Positions 1-9,022 of a DNA stretch of 64,000 bases are shown here, one piece after another. The stretch spans positions 248,001-312,000 of the forward strand of contig DATGXG010000024.1 of NCBI GenBank assembly GCA_035299085.1, read 5' to 3'. Within the stretch, counting starts at the first letter, position 1; each line of letters begins with the position of its first letter. A program made the position numbers and the translations under genes. The notes beneath the pieces are model-generated. The model saw only the letters and a program-made list of their open reading frames with translations. It was not told the origin of the DNA and made no database searches. The DNA comes from Bacteroidales bacterium. Its GTDB lineage: Bacteria > Bacteroidota > Bacteroidia > Bacteroidales > UBA10428.

Positions 1-1
1 G

Positions 2-976
2 CATGTCATTGCATGCGGAAATGGTACTGATGCTCTTCAGATTTGCCTCATGGCACTTGACCTGCAACCGGGAGACGAGGTAATTACACCCAATTTTACA
101 TTCATTTCAACCGTTGAAGTGGCGGCGCTGCTTAAACTTAAGCCGGTACTTGTAGACGTTGAACCGGGTACATTCAATATTGATATAAAAAAGCTTGAAC
201 AGTCCATTACTCCCAGAACAAAGGCTATAATCCCGGTACATCTTTTCGGCCAGTGCGCCAATATGGAGCAAATTATGAAGATTGCAGGGGCACACAATAT
301 TGTGGTTATTGAAGATGTTGCCCAGGCTCTTTCATCCGTATATACATTCAATGACGGACGAAAAGTGAAGGCCGGAAGTATGGGAAAAATGGCATGTACA
401 TCGTTTTTCCCTTCAAAAAACCTGGGTTGTTTCGGCGATGGCGGTGCTATCATGACAAATGATTCCGAACTGGCCGGTACACTTTCAGCCATTACCCATC
501 ATGGAATGCGCATGCGATATTATTATGACCTCACCGGTGTGAATTCAAGGCTCGACAATATCCAGGCTGCCATACTCAGGGTTAAGCTGAAATACCTCGA
601 TGAATATTCCGCGGCAAGAAACAGGGCAGCCGACTGGTACGATAAAAATCTTAAAGGGCTTAAAGGAATCGAAATTCCTGAACGTTCGCCATTTACAACC
701 CATGTTTTCCATCAGTATACGCTTAAACTTAGCGGTATCGAACGTGAAGGACTGATGAAACATCTCGAATCCGCTGGAGTTCCTTCTATGATATACTACC
801 CGGTTCCATCGCATTTACAACAGGCATTTAAAAACCTGGGGTATAAAAAAGGTGATTTTCCTGTTTCGGAAAAACTTTGTGAATGCGTAGTTTCACTGCC
901 CATGCATACTGAACTCGATGAGGAACAGCTTGTTTATATAACCGGCAAATTAACAGGATATTTACAGTCATTATAA
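2..976 (+). CDS. DegT/DnrJ/EryC1 (WbpE-like) sugar aminotransferase, 5' end missing
   Basis: PLP-dependent aminotransferase of the DegT/DnrJ/EryC1 family, which aminates nucleotide-linked keto sugars for surface polysaccharide. The reading frame is open from base 2, and the residues before the first ATG ([13 protein letters not shown]) are the usual family substrate-binding stretch, so the gene begins before the window and the ATG at 50 is internal. The PLP lysine is in FFPSKNLG (codon 416-418), followed by the conserved GDGGA. The stop overlaps the next start by one base (TAATG), so the two are translationally coupled. Because the next gene is WbpD-like, the likely product is a 3-amino-2-acetamido-uronic acid, as in the Pseudomonas WbpB/WbpE/WbpD route. 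The substrate is inferred; the family call is firm. Confidence 0.9.
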   Translation, partial: HVIACGNGTDALQICLMALDLQPGDEVITPNFTFISTVEVAALLKLKPVLVDVEPGTFNIDIKKLEQSITPRTKAIIPVHLFGQCANMEQIMKIAGAHNIVVIEDVAQALSSVYTFNDGRKVKAGSMGKMACTSFFPSKNLGCFGDGGAIMTNDSELAGTLSAITHHGMRMRYYYDLTGVNSRLDNIQAAILRVKLKYLDEYSAARNRAADWYDKNLKGLKGIEIPERSPFTTHVFHQYTLKLSGIEREGLMKHLESAGVPSMIYYPVPSHLQQAFKNLGYKKGDFPVSEKLCECVVSLPMHTELDEEQLVYITGKLTGYLQSL

Positions 977-1554
977 TGAATCCGTCATTTTACGCACACG
1001 AATCAGCTATAATCGATGAGGGCTGCCGGATAGGTGATGGAACCAAAATCTGGCATTTCACTCACGTCATGAGTAATTGTATCATCGGTGAACACTGCAA
1101 CCTGGGTCAGAACGTTGTGGTTTCACCCGGTGTTAAACTGGGCAATAATGTGAAGGTCCAGAACAACGTTTCAATATATACGGGTGTAGTCTGTGAAGAC
1201 GATGTATTTCTCGGGCCTTCCATGGTGTTTACGAATGTGATCAATCCCCGAAGCGCCATTGCCAGGAAAGATCAGTACAAGCAAACCCTTGTTGAAAAAG
1301 GAGCCAGCATAGGAGCCAACGCAACTATTGTTTGCGGGATTAAAATAGGCCAGTTTGCATTTATCGGTGCCGGCGCAGTGGTCACCAAAAACGTGGCAGC
1401 TTTTGAGCTTGTTGTAGGTAACCCGGCAAGGCATTCGGGATGGATGAGTGAGTACGGTCATCGACTTCATTTTGATGAAAACGGCATAGCAGTTTGCCCT
1501 GAAAGCAAAGTAAGATATCAGCTTGAAAATAATACCGTAAAGAAACTTGGTTAA
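976..1554 (+). CDS. wbpD: WbpD-like UDP-2-acetamido-3-amino-uronate N-acetyltransferase
   Basis: A 192-residue left-handed beta-helix acyltransferase with hexapeptide repeats through most of its length (for example [32 protein letters not shown]). The opening block with KIWHFTHV and the VNPRS-type loop near residue 90 are typical of WbpD/WlbB enzymes, which acetylate the 3-amino group of UDP-GlcNAc3NA. The C-terminal 30 residues ([10 protein letters not shown] onward) are the usual non-helical tail. It overlaps the upstream aminotransferase by one base, and the two catalyse consecutive steps in that pathway. The dehydrogenase (WbpA/WbpB type) would be expected upstream, outside the window. 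The family is clear; the exact sugar is inferred from context. Confidence 0.85.
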   Translation: MNPSFYAHESAIIDEGCRIGDGTKIWHFTHVMSNCIIGEHCNLGQNVVVSPGVKLGNNVKVQNNVSIYTGVVCEDDVFLGPSMVFTNVINPRSAIARKDQYKQTLVEKGASIGANATIVCGIKIGQFAFIGAGAVVTKNVAAFELVVGNPARHSGWMSEYGHRLHFDENGIAVCPESKVRYQLENNTVKKLG

Positions 1555-1565
1555 AAATTCGGAAA

Positions 1566-2594
1566 ATGGCAGATAAAATTTTGGTTACCGGAGGCACCGG
1601 ATTCATTGGTTCGCATACTGTGGTAGAACTTATTGAAAGCGGATTCGAACCGGTTATTGTGGATAATCTTTCGAATTCACAGTTAAGCGTGCTTGATGGA
1701 ATCAAAGCCATTACAGGTGTAAAACCTGCCTTTGAAAATTTCGACCTTTGTGACTACGGGTTATTGAAAAAGTTTTGTGAAAAATATACCGGAATCAAGG
1801 CGATAATTCATTTTGCGGCATTGAAGGCTGTTGGTGAATCCGTTGAAAAACCACTTGAATACTATCATAACAACCTGGTATCGCTCATGAACCTTCTTTC
1901 GGTGATGCGCGAATACAAGATTCCAAACCTTGTTTTTTCATCATCATGTACGGTTTATGGTCAGCCTGACAAGCTGCCGGTTACCGAGAGCACGCCTGTT
2001 AAACCTGCGAATTCACCTTACGGTAACACCAAACAGATGAGTGAGGAAATCATCCGTGATACAGTGGCCTCAGTTCCCGGAATCCAGGGCATCTCACTCC
2101 GGTACTTCAATCCGATAGGTGCGCATCCTACTGCTCAAATCGGTGAGCTTCCGCTGGGTGTGCCAATGAATTTGGTTCCGTTTATTACTCAAACCGCCAT
2201 TGGACTCAGGGATGAATTAAAGGTATACGGAAATGACTATGATACACCCGACGGTACCGGCATACGGGATTATATCAATGTGGTAGACCTGGCCAGGGCT
2301 CATGTGGTAGCTATTAAAAGGGTCCTGGAAAACAAAAACAAAAGCCGGTATGAAGTTTTTAACCTGGGAACCGGAAGAGGTCTATCAGTAATGGAAATAA
2401 TCAAAACTTTTGAGAAGGTAACCGGTCAGAAACTCAATTTTAAAATTTACCCTCGCCGACCGGGAGATATTTCAACGGTTTACGCTGACACATCGCTTGC
2501 CAATAAAGAGCTGGGCTGGAAATCGGATACTTCGCTTGAAGATACCCTACTTTCTGCCTGGAAGTGGGAAAAACACATACGAAATAAGGAATAA
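1566..2594 (+). CDS. galE: UDP-glucose 4-epimerase
   Basis: A 342-residue extended short-chain dehydrogenase that interconverts UDP-glucose and UDP-galactose (or the N-acetyl forms) with bound NAD. The Rossmann motif TGGTGFIGSH lies at residues 8-17. The catalytic triad is visible as Ser around 125-127 (SSSCTVYG), Tyr152 and Lys156 (PYGNTK). The GalE-typical LRYFNPIGAH follows at about 178. Length and motifs match GalE closely. It starts 11 bp after the acetyltransferase and its stop is one base before the rmlB start, so all four genes look like one polysaccharide operon. A 4-epimerase acting on UDP-GlcNAc (Gne/WbpP type) cannot be excluded. Confidence 0.92.
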   Translation: MADKILVTGGTGFIGSHTVVELIESGFEPVIVDNLSNSQLSVLDGIKAITGVKPAFENFDLCDYGLLKKFCEKYTGIKAIIHFAALKAVGESVEKPLEYYHNNLVSLMNLLSVMREYKIPNLVFSSSCTVYGQPDKLPVTESTPVKPANSPYGNTKQMSEEIIRDTVASVPGIQGISLRYFNPIGAHPTAQIGELPLGVPMNLVPFITQTAIGLRDELKVYGNDYDTPDGTGIRDYINVVDLARAHVVAIKRVLENKNKSRYEVFNLGTGRGLSVMEIIKTFEKVTGQKLNFKIYPRRPGDISTVYADTSLANKELGWKSDTSLEDTLLSAWKWEKHIRNKE

Positions 2595-2595
2595 C

Positions 2596-3651
2596 ATGAC
2601 TAAAATGATAATCATTACAGGAGGTGCCGGATTTATAGGCTCTCATGTGGTGCGGCTTTTTGTGAAGAAATATCCCGGTTATACCATCCTGAATGTGGAT
2701 AACCTAACCTATGCCGGCAACCTTGAAAACCTTGCCGATATTGAAAAATATCCGAATTACCGGTTTATTAAAGCCGATATTACAAAGCAGGATGAAATCA
2801 GGGATATTTTCAGCCACAATCCGGTTGAAGGGATCATTCACCTGGCCGCTGAATCGCACGTAGACCGTTCAATAACCAATCCGCTTGAATTTATTCACAC
2901 CAATATTATCGGAACCGTTAATCTTCTTCATGCGGCTAAAGAAAACTGGAAGCATGATTTCACCGGTAAAAAGTTTTACCATATTTCAACGGATGAAGTA
3001 TTCGGTTCCCTGGGTTCCGAAGGCTTTTTCACTGAGAATACAGCTTATGATCCCCGAAGTCCGTATTCGGCTTCGAAAGCCAGCTCCGATCACCTTGTAA
3101 GGGCTTATCACAACACATACGGTCTGCCGGTAGTCATATCAAATTGTTCTAATAATTATGGCCCCAACCAGTTCCCGGAGAAATTAATTCCACTGGCCAT
3201 CAACAATATTAAAAACAGCAATCCGGTGCCTGTTTACGGAAAGGGTGAAAATATCCGCGACTGGCTGTATGTAGAGGATCATGCAAACGCCATTGACACT
3301 GTTTTTCATAAAGGAAAGACTGGCGAAACCTATGCGATAGGCGGAAATAACGAATGGAAGAATATTGATCTGATAAGGCTTTTATGCCGGTTAATGGATG
3401 CTAAACTAAACCGGCCGGCCGGAACTTCGGAAAAGCTTATCACTTATGTTACCGACAGGGCAGGCCATGATTTACGGTACGCAATTGATTCATCAAAGAT
3501 CAGGAAAGAACTGGGTTGGCAACCCACGCTGACGTTCGAAGAAGGCTTAAAAAAGACAGTCAACTGGTATATTGCCAACGAAGCATGGCTCCGCAATGTG
3601 GTTAACGGGGAGTACGGGAAGTATTACGAGAAACAATACGGTAACCGGTAA
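2596..3651 (+). CDS. rmlB: dTDP-glucose 4,6-dehydratase
   Basis: A 351-residue NAD-dependent dehydratase that makes dTDP-4-keto-6-deoxyglucose, the precursor of rhamnose and other 6-deoxy sugars. Visible motifs are TGGAGFIGSH (8-17), LAAESHVDRS (83-92), the catalytic STDEVFG (131-137, with the Asp133/Glu134 pair specific to the dehydratase) and YSASK (157-161). I chose the ATG at 2596, one base after the galE stop. The frame is open further upstream (to 2497), but that extension lies inside galE and has no family similarity. No rmlA, rmlC or rmlD is present in the window, so the 4-keto sugar may serve another deoxysugar, or those genes are elsewhere. Confidence 0.93.
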   Translation: MTKMIIITGGAGFIGSHVVRLFVKKYPGYTILNVDNLTYAGNLENLADIEKYPNYRFIKADITKQDEIRDIFSHNPVEGIIHLAAESHVDRSITNPLEFIHTNIIGTVNLLHAAKENWKHDFTGKKFYHISTDEVFGSLGSEGFFTENTAYDPRSPYSASKASSDHLVRAYHNTYGLPVVISNCSNNYGPNQFPEKLIPLAINNIKNSNPVPVYGKGENIRDWLYVEDHANAIDTVFHKGKTGETYAIGGNNEWKNIDLIRLLCRLMDAKLNRPAGTSEKLITYVTDRAGHDLRYAIDSSKIRKELGWQPTLTFEEGLKKTVNWYIANEAWLRNVVNGEYGKYYEKQYGNR

Positions 3652-3742
3652 AGTTTGAAATCGTTTGAACGAAATCGTTTGAACGAAATCGTTTAAAATT
3701 GTTCGAATTATTTCAAACTTCTTTTTCAAACTTCTTTCAAAC
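3651..3742. repeat. 14-bp (2 x 7) tandem repeat with flanking inverted repeat
   Basis: Three head-to-tail copies of a 14-bp unit, GAAATCGTTTGAAC, start at 3657, 3671 and 3685 (the last degenerate). They are followed by TTTCAAACTTCTT-type copies from 3711. The 10-mer AAGTTTGAAA at 3651-3660 is exactly complementary to TTTCAAACTT at 3711-3720, so the spacer can fold. It lies between convergent rmlB and glmS and may help end both transcripts, but there is no clean stem plus U-tract. It belongs to the heptamer-based spacer repeats seen elsewhere in the window. Confidence 0.75.
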
Positions 3743-3760
3743 TAGCGAAGCGTCAAACAA

Positions 3761-5596
3761 TTACTCCACCGTCACAGACTTGGCAAGATTCCGGGGCTGA
3801 TCCACATTGCACCCGCGCATTACAGCAATATGATACGATAACAGCTGGAGGGGTATGACTGCCAGCAGAGGTGAAAAAATTGTATCACATTCTGGAATTT
3901 CAATGATATGACTGGCGAGATTTTTAATGGTCTTATCTCCTTCAGTTACAACTGCTATTACAATCCCTTTGCGCGCCTTAACTTCCTGGATATTACTGAT
4001 AATTTTATCATATGAGCTGTCGCGTGTAGCCAGGAATATTACCGGCATATTCTGATCAATAAGGGCAATCGGGCCGTGTTTCATCTCGGCTGCCGGGTAA
4101 CCTTCAGCATGTATATAGGAAATTTCCTTTAGCTTCAGCGCGCCTTCAAGGGCAACGGGGAAAAGGTATCCTCTTCCGAGGTACAGGAAATTGTTGACGT
4201 TCTTGTATAAATCGGCAAGCTGCCGCATTTGTTTGTCATGTTTAAGAATGGCATCAATTTTCTCGGGAATCATCAGGATTTCCTTAATATAATGATGATA
4301 CTGTTCATCGGTCAGCGTGTTTCTCCTTTTTCCCAGGAGAATGGCCATCATGGCAAGAACAGTTACCTGTGCAGTGAAAGCCTTGGTTGAAGCCACTCCT
4401 ATTTCGGGCCCGGCATGGGTGTACACTCCTCCGTCGGTTTCACGGGGAATGCTTGAACCAACCACATTGCAGATTCCGAGTACGAGAGCACCCGACTCCC
4501 TGGCGAGCCTGATCGCGGCAAGCGTGTCAGCTGTTTCACCGCTCTGGCTGATGGCAATTACTACATCGTTTTTATTGATAATCGGTTTCCGGTAACGGAA
4601 TTCAGAGGCATATTCAACCTCAACAGGAATCCGGGCAAGATCTTCAAGTAAATATTCACCTACAAGTCCTGCATGCCATGACGTTCCGCAACCAATGATA
4701 ATGATTCGTTTTGCATCAACAAGCTTGGGCAGCAGGTTAAACAAACCGCCGAGCCTCAGGTCTTTTTCACTTTCAATGACTCTTCCCCTGAATGTATCAT
4801 GGATTGAACGGGGTTGCTCAAATATTTCCTTAAGCATAAAATGCTCATACCCGCCTTTGTCGATTTCACCGATATCCAATGTGATTTCCTGGATTTTTGG
4901 AGTAAGGGAAATATTCTTCAGGTTCTTTAAAACAAGTTCACCTTTCGTGATCACAGCCACATTCTGGTCGTTCAGGTATATGACGCTCTTTGTGTATTCC
5001 ACAATGGGAGTGGCATCGGATGCAACGAAATATTCGTCATTTCCCACCCCTATAACAAGCGGACTGCCTTTCCTGGCTGCAATCAGTTTGTCAGGTTCGT
5101 CTGTGCACATAACCACAATTCCATATGCGCCTTCAACCTGCAGTAGTGCCAGCCTTACAGCCATTTCAGCATCCACATGGCCGCGGGTATACAGGAACTC
5201 AATAAGGTTAACAAGAACTTCCGAGTCGGTTTGACTGGTAAATTCATACCCTCCAAGAATCAGTTTTTCTTTAAGAGTGGCATAATTCTCGATAATGCCG
5301 TTATGAATGATGACGAATTTACCGTGAAACGACCTGTGCGGGTGAGCATTAATATCGTTCGGTTCTCCGTGTGTTGCCCAGCGGGTATGTCCCATACCAA
5401 TATGACCGTCAACCGGATGGCCTGAAACATGATCTTCGAGATCGCTTACTTTACCCCTGCACTTGTAAATATGTGCCGAATCATTAAGTATTGAAACGCC
5501 TGCTGAATCATAACCACGGTATTCGAGTCGTTTAAGACCGTTAATAAGCACAGGATAGGCATCCCTGTAACCTATATAACCAACTATTCCGCACAT
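3761..5596 (-). CDS. glmS: Glutamine-fructose-6-phosphate aminotransferase (isomerizing)
   Basis: GlmS makes glucosamine-6-phosphate from fructose-6-phosphate and glutamine, the entry step to UDP-GlcNAc for peptidoglycan and lipid A. The 611-residue protein starts MCGIVGYIG, so after Met removal Cys is the N-terminal nucleophile of the class II glutaminase domain (about 1-235). Two SIS domains follow, with GCGTSWHAG and SQSGETADT in the first. The C-terminus ends in the expected PRNLAKSVTVE. Length and motifs are fully typical. It lies 28 bp downstream of the GT5-like gene on the same strand and probably shares its promoter. I see no glmS ribozyme, which is normal for this phylum. Confidence 0.97.
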   Translation of the reverse strand: MCGIVGYIGYRDAYPVLINGLKRLEYRGYDSAGVSILNDSAHIYKCRGKVSDLEDHVSGHPVDGHIGMGHTRWATHGEPNDINAHPHRSFHGKFVIIHNGIIENYATLKEKLILGGYEFTSQTDSEVLVNLIEFLYTRGHVDAEMAVRLALLQVEGAYGIVVMCTDEPDKLIAARKGSPLVIGVGNDEYFVASDATPIVEYTKSVIYLNDQNVAVITKGELVLKNLKNISLTPKIQEITLDIGEIDKGGYEHFMLKEIFEQPRSIHDTFRGRVIESEKDLRLGGLFNLLPKLVDAKRIIIIGCGTSWHAGLVGEYLLEDLARIPVEVEYASEFRYRKPIINKNDVVIAISQSGETADTLAAIRLARESGALVLGICNVVGSSIPRETDGGVYTHAGPEIGVASTKAFTAQVTVLAMMAILLGKRRNTLTDEQYHHYIKEILMIPEKIDAILKHDKQMRQLADLYKNVNNFLYLGRGYLFPVALEGALKLKEISYIHAEGYPAAEMKHGPIALIDQNMPVIFLATRDSSYDKIISNIQEVKARKGIVIAVVTEGDKTIKNLASHIIEIPECDTIFSPLLAVIPLQLLSYHIAVMRGCNVDQPRNLAKSVTVE

Positions 5597-5624
5597 ATCT
5601 GAAAGGGTTTAAGAATTTATGGAA

Positions 5625-6443
5625 TTATTTATGTGAATCTTCCAGAACTTTATCATAAAACGCCGAGTAGGCATCTACATAGGATTCACCATTCTGGTAA
5701 GGTAATAAGTTTTTACCCGATTTTTCAATGTATTTAATGACATCCTTATTTATCTCTTTACTGCCTATAATCAGGCCGTCGGACATATTGGCAATAAGTT
5801 TGCAATAATTAACATAGTCGGGATTGTCCACCACTTTAAGATCCTCTTCGGGTATACCGTCCATTGAAAGTTTCTTTTTAAAAGCTTTGTTCAACGGCCT
5901 GGTAAACTCCTGGTCATAAAGTGAAACCACCACTCTGGATTTCCTGAAAACCGGATCTTCGTTATACATCCGTTTAATGTACAAAGAAAGCAATCCTGCA
6001 AACCAACCGTGGCAATGAATGATATCAGGAGGCCATTGCAGCTTTTTTACTGTTTCAAGTACTCCCCGGGCGAAAAAAATGGCTCTTTCGTCATTGTCAT
6101 CAAAGTATTCACCTTTATCGTCAGCAAAAAGGAATTTCCGTTGAAAATAATCATCGTTGTCGATAAAATACACCTGCATACGGGCTGCCTGGATAGAGGC
6201 AACCTTGATGATCAGCGGATGATCGGTATCATCTATGATGATGTTCATCCCGGAAAGTCTGATAACTTCGTGAAGCTGGTTCCTTCTTTCGTTGATACAT
6301 CCATATTTTGGCATGAATGTCCTTATTTCCCTGCCTTTTTCCTGTATTGCCTGTGGCAGACTCCTTCCGATAACGGACATTTCGGATTCCGGAAGGTAAG
6401 GCGTTATTTCCTGGGAAACATAAAGAACCTTAGTCCCTGTCAT
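5625..6443 (-). CDS. Stand-alone glycogen/starch synthase N-terminal (GT5-like) domain protein
   Basis: A 272-residue protein resembling only the N-terminal half of glycogen/starch synthases: VLYVSQEITPYLPESEMS at the start, RTFMPKYG, and IIHCHGWFAGLL in the middle. Two things needed for catalysis are absent. The C-terminal GT-B nucleotide-sugar domain is missing, and the N-terminal KTGGL motif that binds ADP-glucose is replaced by PESEMS. Full enzymes are about 480 residues. There is no frameshift or nearby remnant, so it is a genuine short protein and probably not a working synthase. From memory, similar short proteins in other Bacteroidota sit between glmS and panC/panD; here glmS is adjacent but panCD are 10 kb away. 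Function unknown. Confidence 0.8.
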   Translation of the reverse strand: MTGTKVLYVSQEITPYLPESEMSVIGRSLPQAIQEKGREIRTFMPKYGCINERRNQLHEVIRLSGMNIIIDDTDHPLIIKVASIQAARMQVYFIDNDDYFQRKFLFADDKGEYFDDNDERAIFFARGVLETVKKLQWPPDIIHCHGWFAGLLSLYIKRMYNEDPVFRKSRVVVSLYDQEFTRPLNKAFKKKLSMDGIPEEDLKVVDNPDYVNYCKLIANMSDGLIIGSKEINKDVIKYIEKSGKNLLPYQNGESYVDAYSAFYDKVLEDSHK

Positions 6444-6476
6444 TTAGTTCTTCAGCTGGTTTTTTGAAAATTCTTA

Positions 6477-6507
6477 CAAAATTATGAAATAACTTAACAA
6501 TTTACAA
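6477..6507 (-). promoter_or_regulatory. Bacteroidota-type promoter for the GT5-like gene and glmS
   Basis: On the minus strand TAATTTTG (complement of 6477-6484) fits the TAnnTTTG -7 element, with TTG (complement of 6505-6507) 20 bp upstream as the -33 element. This is the spacing known for Bacteroides-type sigma factors. It lies 33 bp before the start codon at 6443. Confidence 0.6.
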
Positions 6508-6544
6508 CTCAGAGTTAAATGTTTGTGAATTAAGGTTGACTTGC

Positions 6545-6606
6545 CCCTGTCTTTAGCCCGGGGTAAGGGATAGACCAATATTTTATATTCCCCCTTAAGG
6601 TCGGGG
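6545..6606. repeat. REP-like imperfect palindrome
   Basis: TAGCCCGGGGTAAGGG near 6555 can pair imperfectly with CCCTTAAGGTCGGGGCTA near 6592-6609, at the 3' end of the minus-strand cyclase gene. It resembles the hairpin at 53822-53847 (shared TAGCCC and CCGGGG core). It may act in mRNA 3'-end stability. Whether it is repeated genome-wide cannot be seen here. Confidence 0.45.
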
Positions 6607-7266
6607 CTATTGAATCGCTACAGCTCTTACGGGAGAGCCGTCACCCTTGTGTATTTTCAGCGGGAAACAGCTGAAAACAAACCGGCTGTCCGCAATTTTA
6701 TCCATGCCGGTCAGATTTTCAATAAGCAGAATCCCTTTTGATAAGATATGATGATGCACAGGCAACGCTGAAGAATGAACAGGGTCAAAGCTGGGTGCAT
6801 CAACACCGATCCCTTTCAGCTTAAAGCCGGTAAGAAAATCGGCAGCTTCTTCCTCCAGCACCGGAAAATCTTCGAAATATCTGGGATTACCCCATAACTG
6901 GTCCCATCCGGTATATAAAAGAACAAACTCAACTTTTTTAATGCGTTTCTGATATGACTGAATTACTCTGCGGGTGATGATCCGCGCACAATCCCTGCAG
7001 TCGATTACTATCCCCGCTCCGGTAAACTGCGCCGGTGAAGCCGACTCACAGTCAAAGCCATTGTCAAACATATGGAGTGCGCAATCAAGGTGTGTACCTG
7101 TGTGCCCTGTTATCTCAAGTTTAAGCTCGTTATAACCGTCGGAAGACGAATTAGCAATGGATTCCAGGGCAATCTGATCCGACCCGGGAAAAACCGGCAT
7201 ACCATTTGCTATTGTATGAGATAGATCCGTCACCTTAAAAAGCTTTTTATAAAGTGCCATATTCAT
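6607..7266 (-). CDS. Cyclase family protein (kynurenine formamidase-like fold)
   Basis: A 219-residue metal-dependent hydrolase of the cyclase (PF04199) superfamily, which includes kynurenine formamidase and polyketide cyclases. The metal-binding signature HTGTHLDCALH is at residues 55-65. The usual Pro in the DxPxH part is Ala here, but all His and Asp ligands are kept. GIGVDAPSFDP near residue 148 and the HHILSKGILLIENL segment are also family features. No tryptophan-degradation genes lie nearby, so the substrate is unknown. An alternative ATG two codons in (7260) is equally possible. The gene appears monocistronic between the promoter region of glmS and the divergent SiaC-like gene. Confidence 0.8.
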   Translation of the reverse strand: MNMALYKKLFKVTDLSHTIANGMPVFPGSDQIALESIANSSSDGYNELKLEITGHTGTHLDCALHMFDNGFDCESASPAQFTGAGIVIDCRDCARIITRRVIQSYQKRIKKVEFVLLYTGWDQLWGNPRYFEDFPVLEEEAADFLTGFKLKGIGVDAPSFDPVHSSALPVHHHILSKGILLIENLTGMDKIADSRFVFSCFPLKIHKGDGSPVRAVAIQ

Positions 7267-7378
7267 TTTACTTCTTGTCAGACTAAAATAGTCAATTGAA
7301 ATAAGGTTTTCGTCATAAGATCATATCTTATTTGAATCTTATGCGTAAACAATGACAAACACACACAAATAACTAAAC

Positions 7379-7753
7379 ATGACTAATCTTAATTTTGAAC
7401 CAACAACATCTACTCCTGCGGTAAGATTCACAGCAGACGGCAGATTGCTCATTGAAGGCCGCTCATTGCCTGAAAATGTTTCCAGGTTCTATGATCCTCT
7501 TATTCAATGGGTAAAGGAACTTGAGGCTGAAGTGATACGACTTGACCTCAACCTTGAATACCTCAACAGCGCTTCATCAAAGAAGCTCCTTGAAATGCTC
7601 AGAACAATTGACAGAAATGACTGTGTGGAGACCTTCATTATTAACTGGCATTATGAAGCAGATGATGAAGATGCTCTTGAGAGCGGCCAGATTTTTGAAG
7701 ATCTTCTGGAGAAAGCTGAATTCAGGTATCACGAATATTCAGAAGCAGCCTGA
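7379..7753 (+). CDS. SiaC-family regulatory phosphoprotein (DUF1987)
   Basis: A 124-residue protein matching the SiaC/DUF1987 family throughout: an N-terminal beta-rich part with TPAVRFTADGRLLIEGRSLPEN, then LDLNLEYLNSASSKKLLEML, then WHYEADDEDALESGQIFEDLLE. In Pseudomonas SiaC a threonine in the equivalent of the NSASSKK segment is phosphorylated by the kinase SiaB and dephosphorylated by the PP2C phosphatase SiaA; here Ser64, Ser66 and Ser67 are candidates. No siaA, siaB or diguanylate cyclase gene is adjacent, so its partners must be elsewhere. It stands alone, preceded by an AT-rich 110-bp spacer with no clear -7 element. Confidence 0.85.
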   Translation: MTNLNFEPTTSTPAVRFTADGRLLIEGRSLPENVSRFYDPLIQWVKELEAEVIRLDLNLEYLNSASSKKLLEMLRTIDRNDCVETFIINWHYEADDEDALESGQIFEDLLEKAEFRYHEYSEAA

Positions 7754-7876
7754 TAAATAATGGCGATAAGGATTGAATGAGTAAGAATTATCTATAGCCG
7801 CCTAAAGACCAAAACCAAACCAACGGCCCCGTAATTTCTACCTCGTTTCCCGCAACCTTATTTCTGTTTCAACGCT

Positions 7877-9022
7877 TCAGTTTATGCGCTGAAAAGCTTT
7901 CCACCACATTTCAGGAATATCATGATTGAGAGCCTGCTGGTATTCATCCTGCGAACAGGCGACCAGTATCTGCTCCCCCGTTTTCATATCCGGAATTTCC
8001 ATCCACCATCGACCTGTCACCTGGCTTTTATAAAAGGTCAGAGCATGTTCCATATCGCTGTGATTGACGAGGAAAACTTTAAAATCGGCATGATTCTGTG
8101 CCGGCCTTTCCTTGCGACGCTGAGAAAATCCTTCAATAAAATACCAAATAGCCTGCGAAGCCAGCTGCACAGTCTGATTATTCTGGTCATATTTGCTGTT
8201 CACCTCAAAAATTCCAAAGCATGAAACAAGGTCACTTAAACCAGCATACCGTGATAACTGGCAGACCTCCTCGGCAAGTATACCATTAGGCGAGGCAAAA
8301 CGTGTTCCCGGTGAATCGGATTGCTTTATGGCAGCCACATCAATACTTACAAGATGGGCATCCCTAAGAAAAGGCTCAGCCATCGTAATATTTGATCGCA
8401 ATGCACCGAGCCTTACGGCATCAAATCCTTTTGCTTCCAGCTTTTCATTGTGCCCCGGATCAACGAGGTATTGCTGATGACCAAGATTGGTATAGCGGAA
8501 TAACCTCGGACTGTTAATTACCGGGTTACTCCATGTAAAGGATCCGAACGAACCATAATTCAGGTCAATTCGCGAATCAATGGAAACTACATTTATCTTT
8601 GAAAAGCGCTGTTCAAAAGCCATGAAAATTCCACCGGTCAAATCCTGGCTTCCCCCCATCACAATGGCCACAACCTGGTTATTCAGCAGGTCGATCATCA
8701 CATCCCGGAGTCCGAAATAGGTGTCATCCGGTTTTGTGGTCTTTTTCAGGTTCCCGAGATCAATTATTTTCAGCTTGTCATTGATGCGGAACAATTCGTA
8801 AAGCTTTCCCCGGATAAGATCAGGAGAGGAGGAGCAACCCTGGTTGAAAGAATTGCGATCTTCATTCACCCCAATCAGGGCAACCTGGTAATTGCTTATT
8901 TCATCTATCGGATTGCTTTCGGTGTTGATCCGGATATTACGGCCAAACATCATATCACTTACGCCGGTTGAATCGGCATGTCTTTCCAGGGAAACCGGCT
9001 CAAAATATGGATTCAGATCCAT
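7877..9022 (-). CDS. Arginase/formimidoylglutamase-fold protein with degenerate metal site
   Basis: A 381-residue ureohydrolase-fold protein. The family landmarks can be aligned by eye, but half the dinuclear manganese ligands are gone. GGGH becomes GGSQ (Gln126 for His), DAHxD becomes DSRID (Asp149, Arg151, Asp153; His lost), and SxDxD becomes SIDVA (Asp228 kept, Ala230 for Asp). The later EVN (Glu273) is kept. It is likely to be labelled formimidoylglutamase by automatic annotation, but this site should not support normal ureohydrolase chemistry. Its start overlaps the topA stop by one base (TAATG), so it is coupled to topA. No hut or arginine genes are present. A structural or regulatory role is possible; function unknown. 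Confidence 0.8.
   Translation of the reverse strand: MDLNPYFEPVSLERHADSTGVSDMMFGRNIRINTESNPIDEISNYQVALIGVNEDRNSFNQGCSSSPDLIRGKLYELFRINDKLKIIDLGNLKKTTKPDDTYFGLRDVMIDLLNNQVVAIVMGGSQDLTGGIFMAFEQRFSKINVVSIDSRIDLNYGSFGSFTWSNPVINSPRLFRYTNLGHQQYLVDPGHNEKLEAKGFDAVRLGALRSNITMAEPFLRDAHLVSIDVAAIKQSDSPGTRFASPNGILAEEVCQLSRYAGLSDLVSCFGIFEVNSKYDQNNQTVQLASQAIWYFIEGFSQRRKERPAQNHADFKVFLVNHSDMEHALTFYKSQVTGRWWMEIPDMKTGEQILVACSQDEYQQALNHDIPEMWWKAFQRIN

Noticed and set aside
2497..2595. Longer rmlB start
   Set aside because: The added residues are an alternate reading of the galE 3' end and precede the normal RmlB N-terminus.
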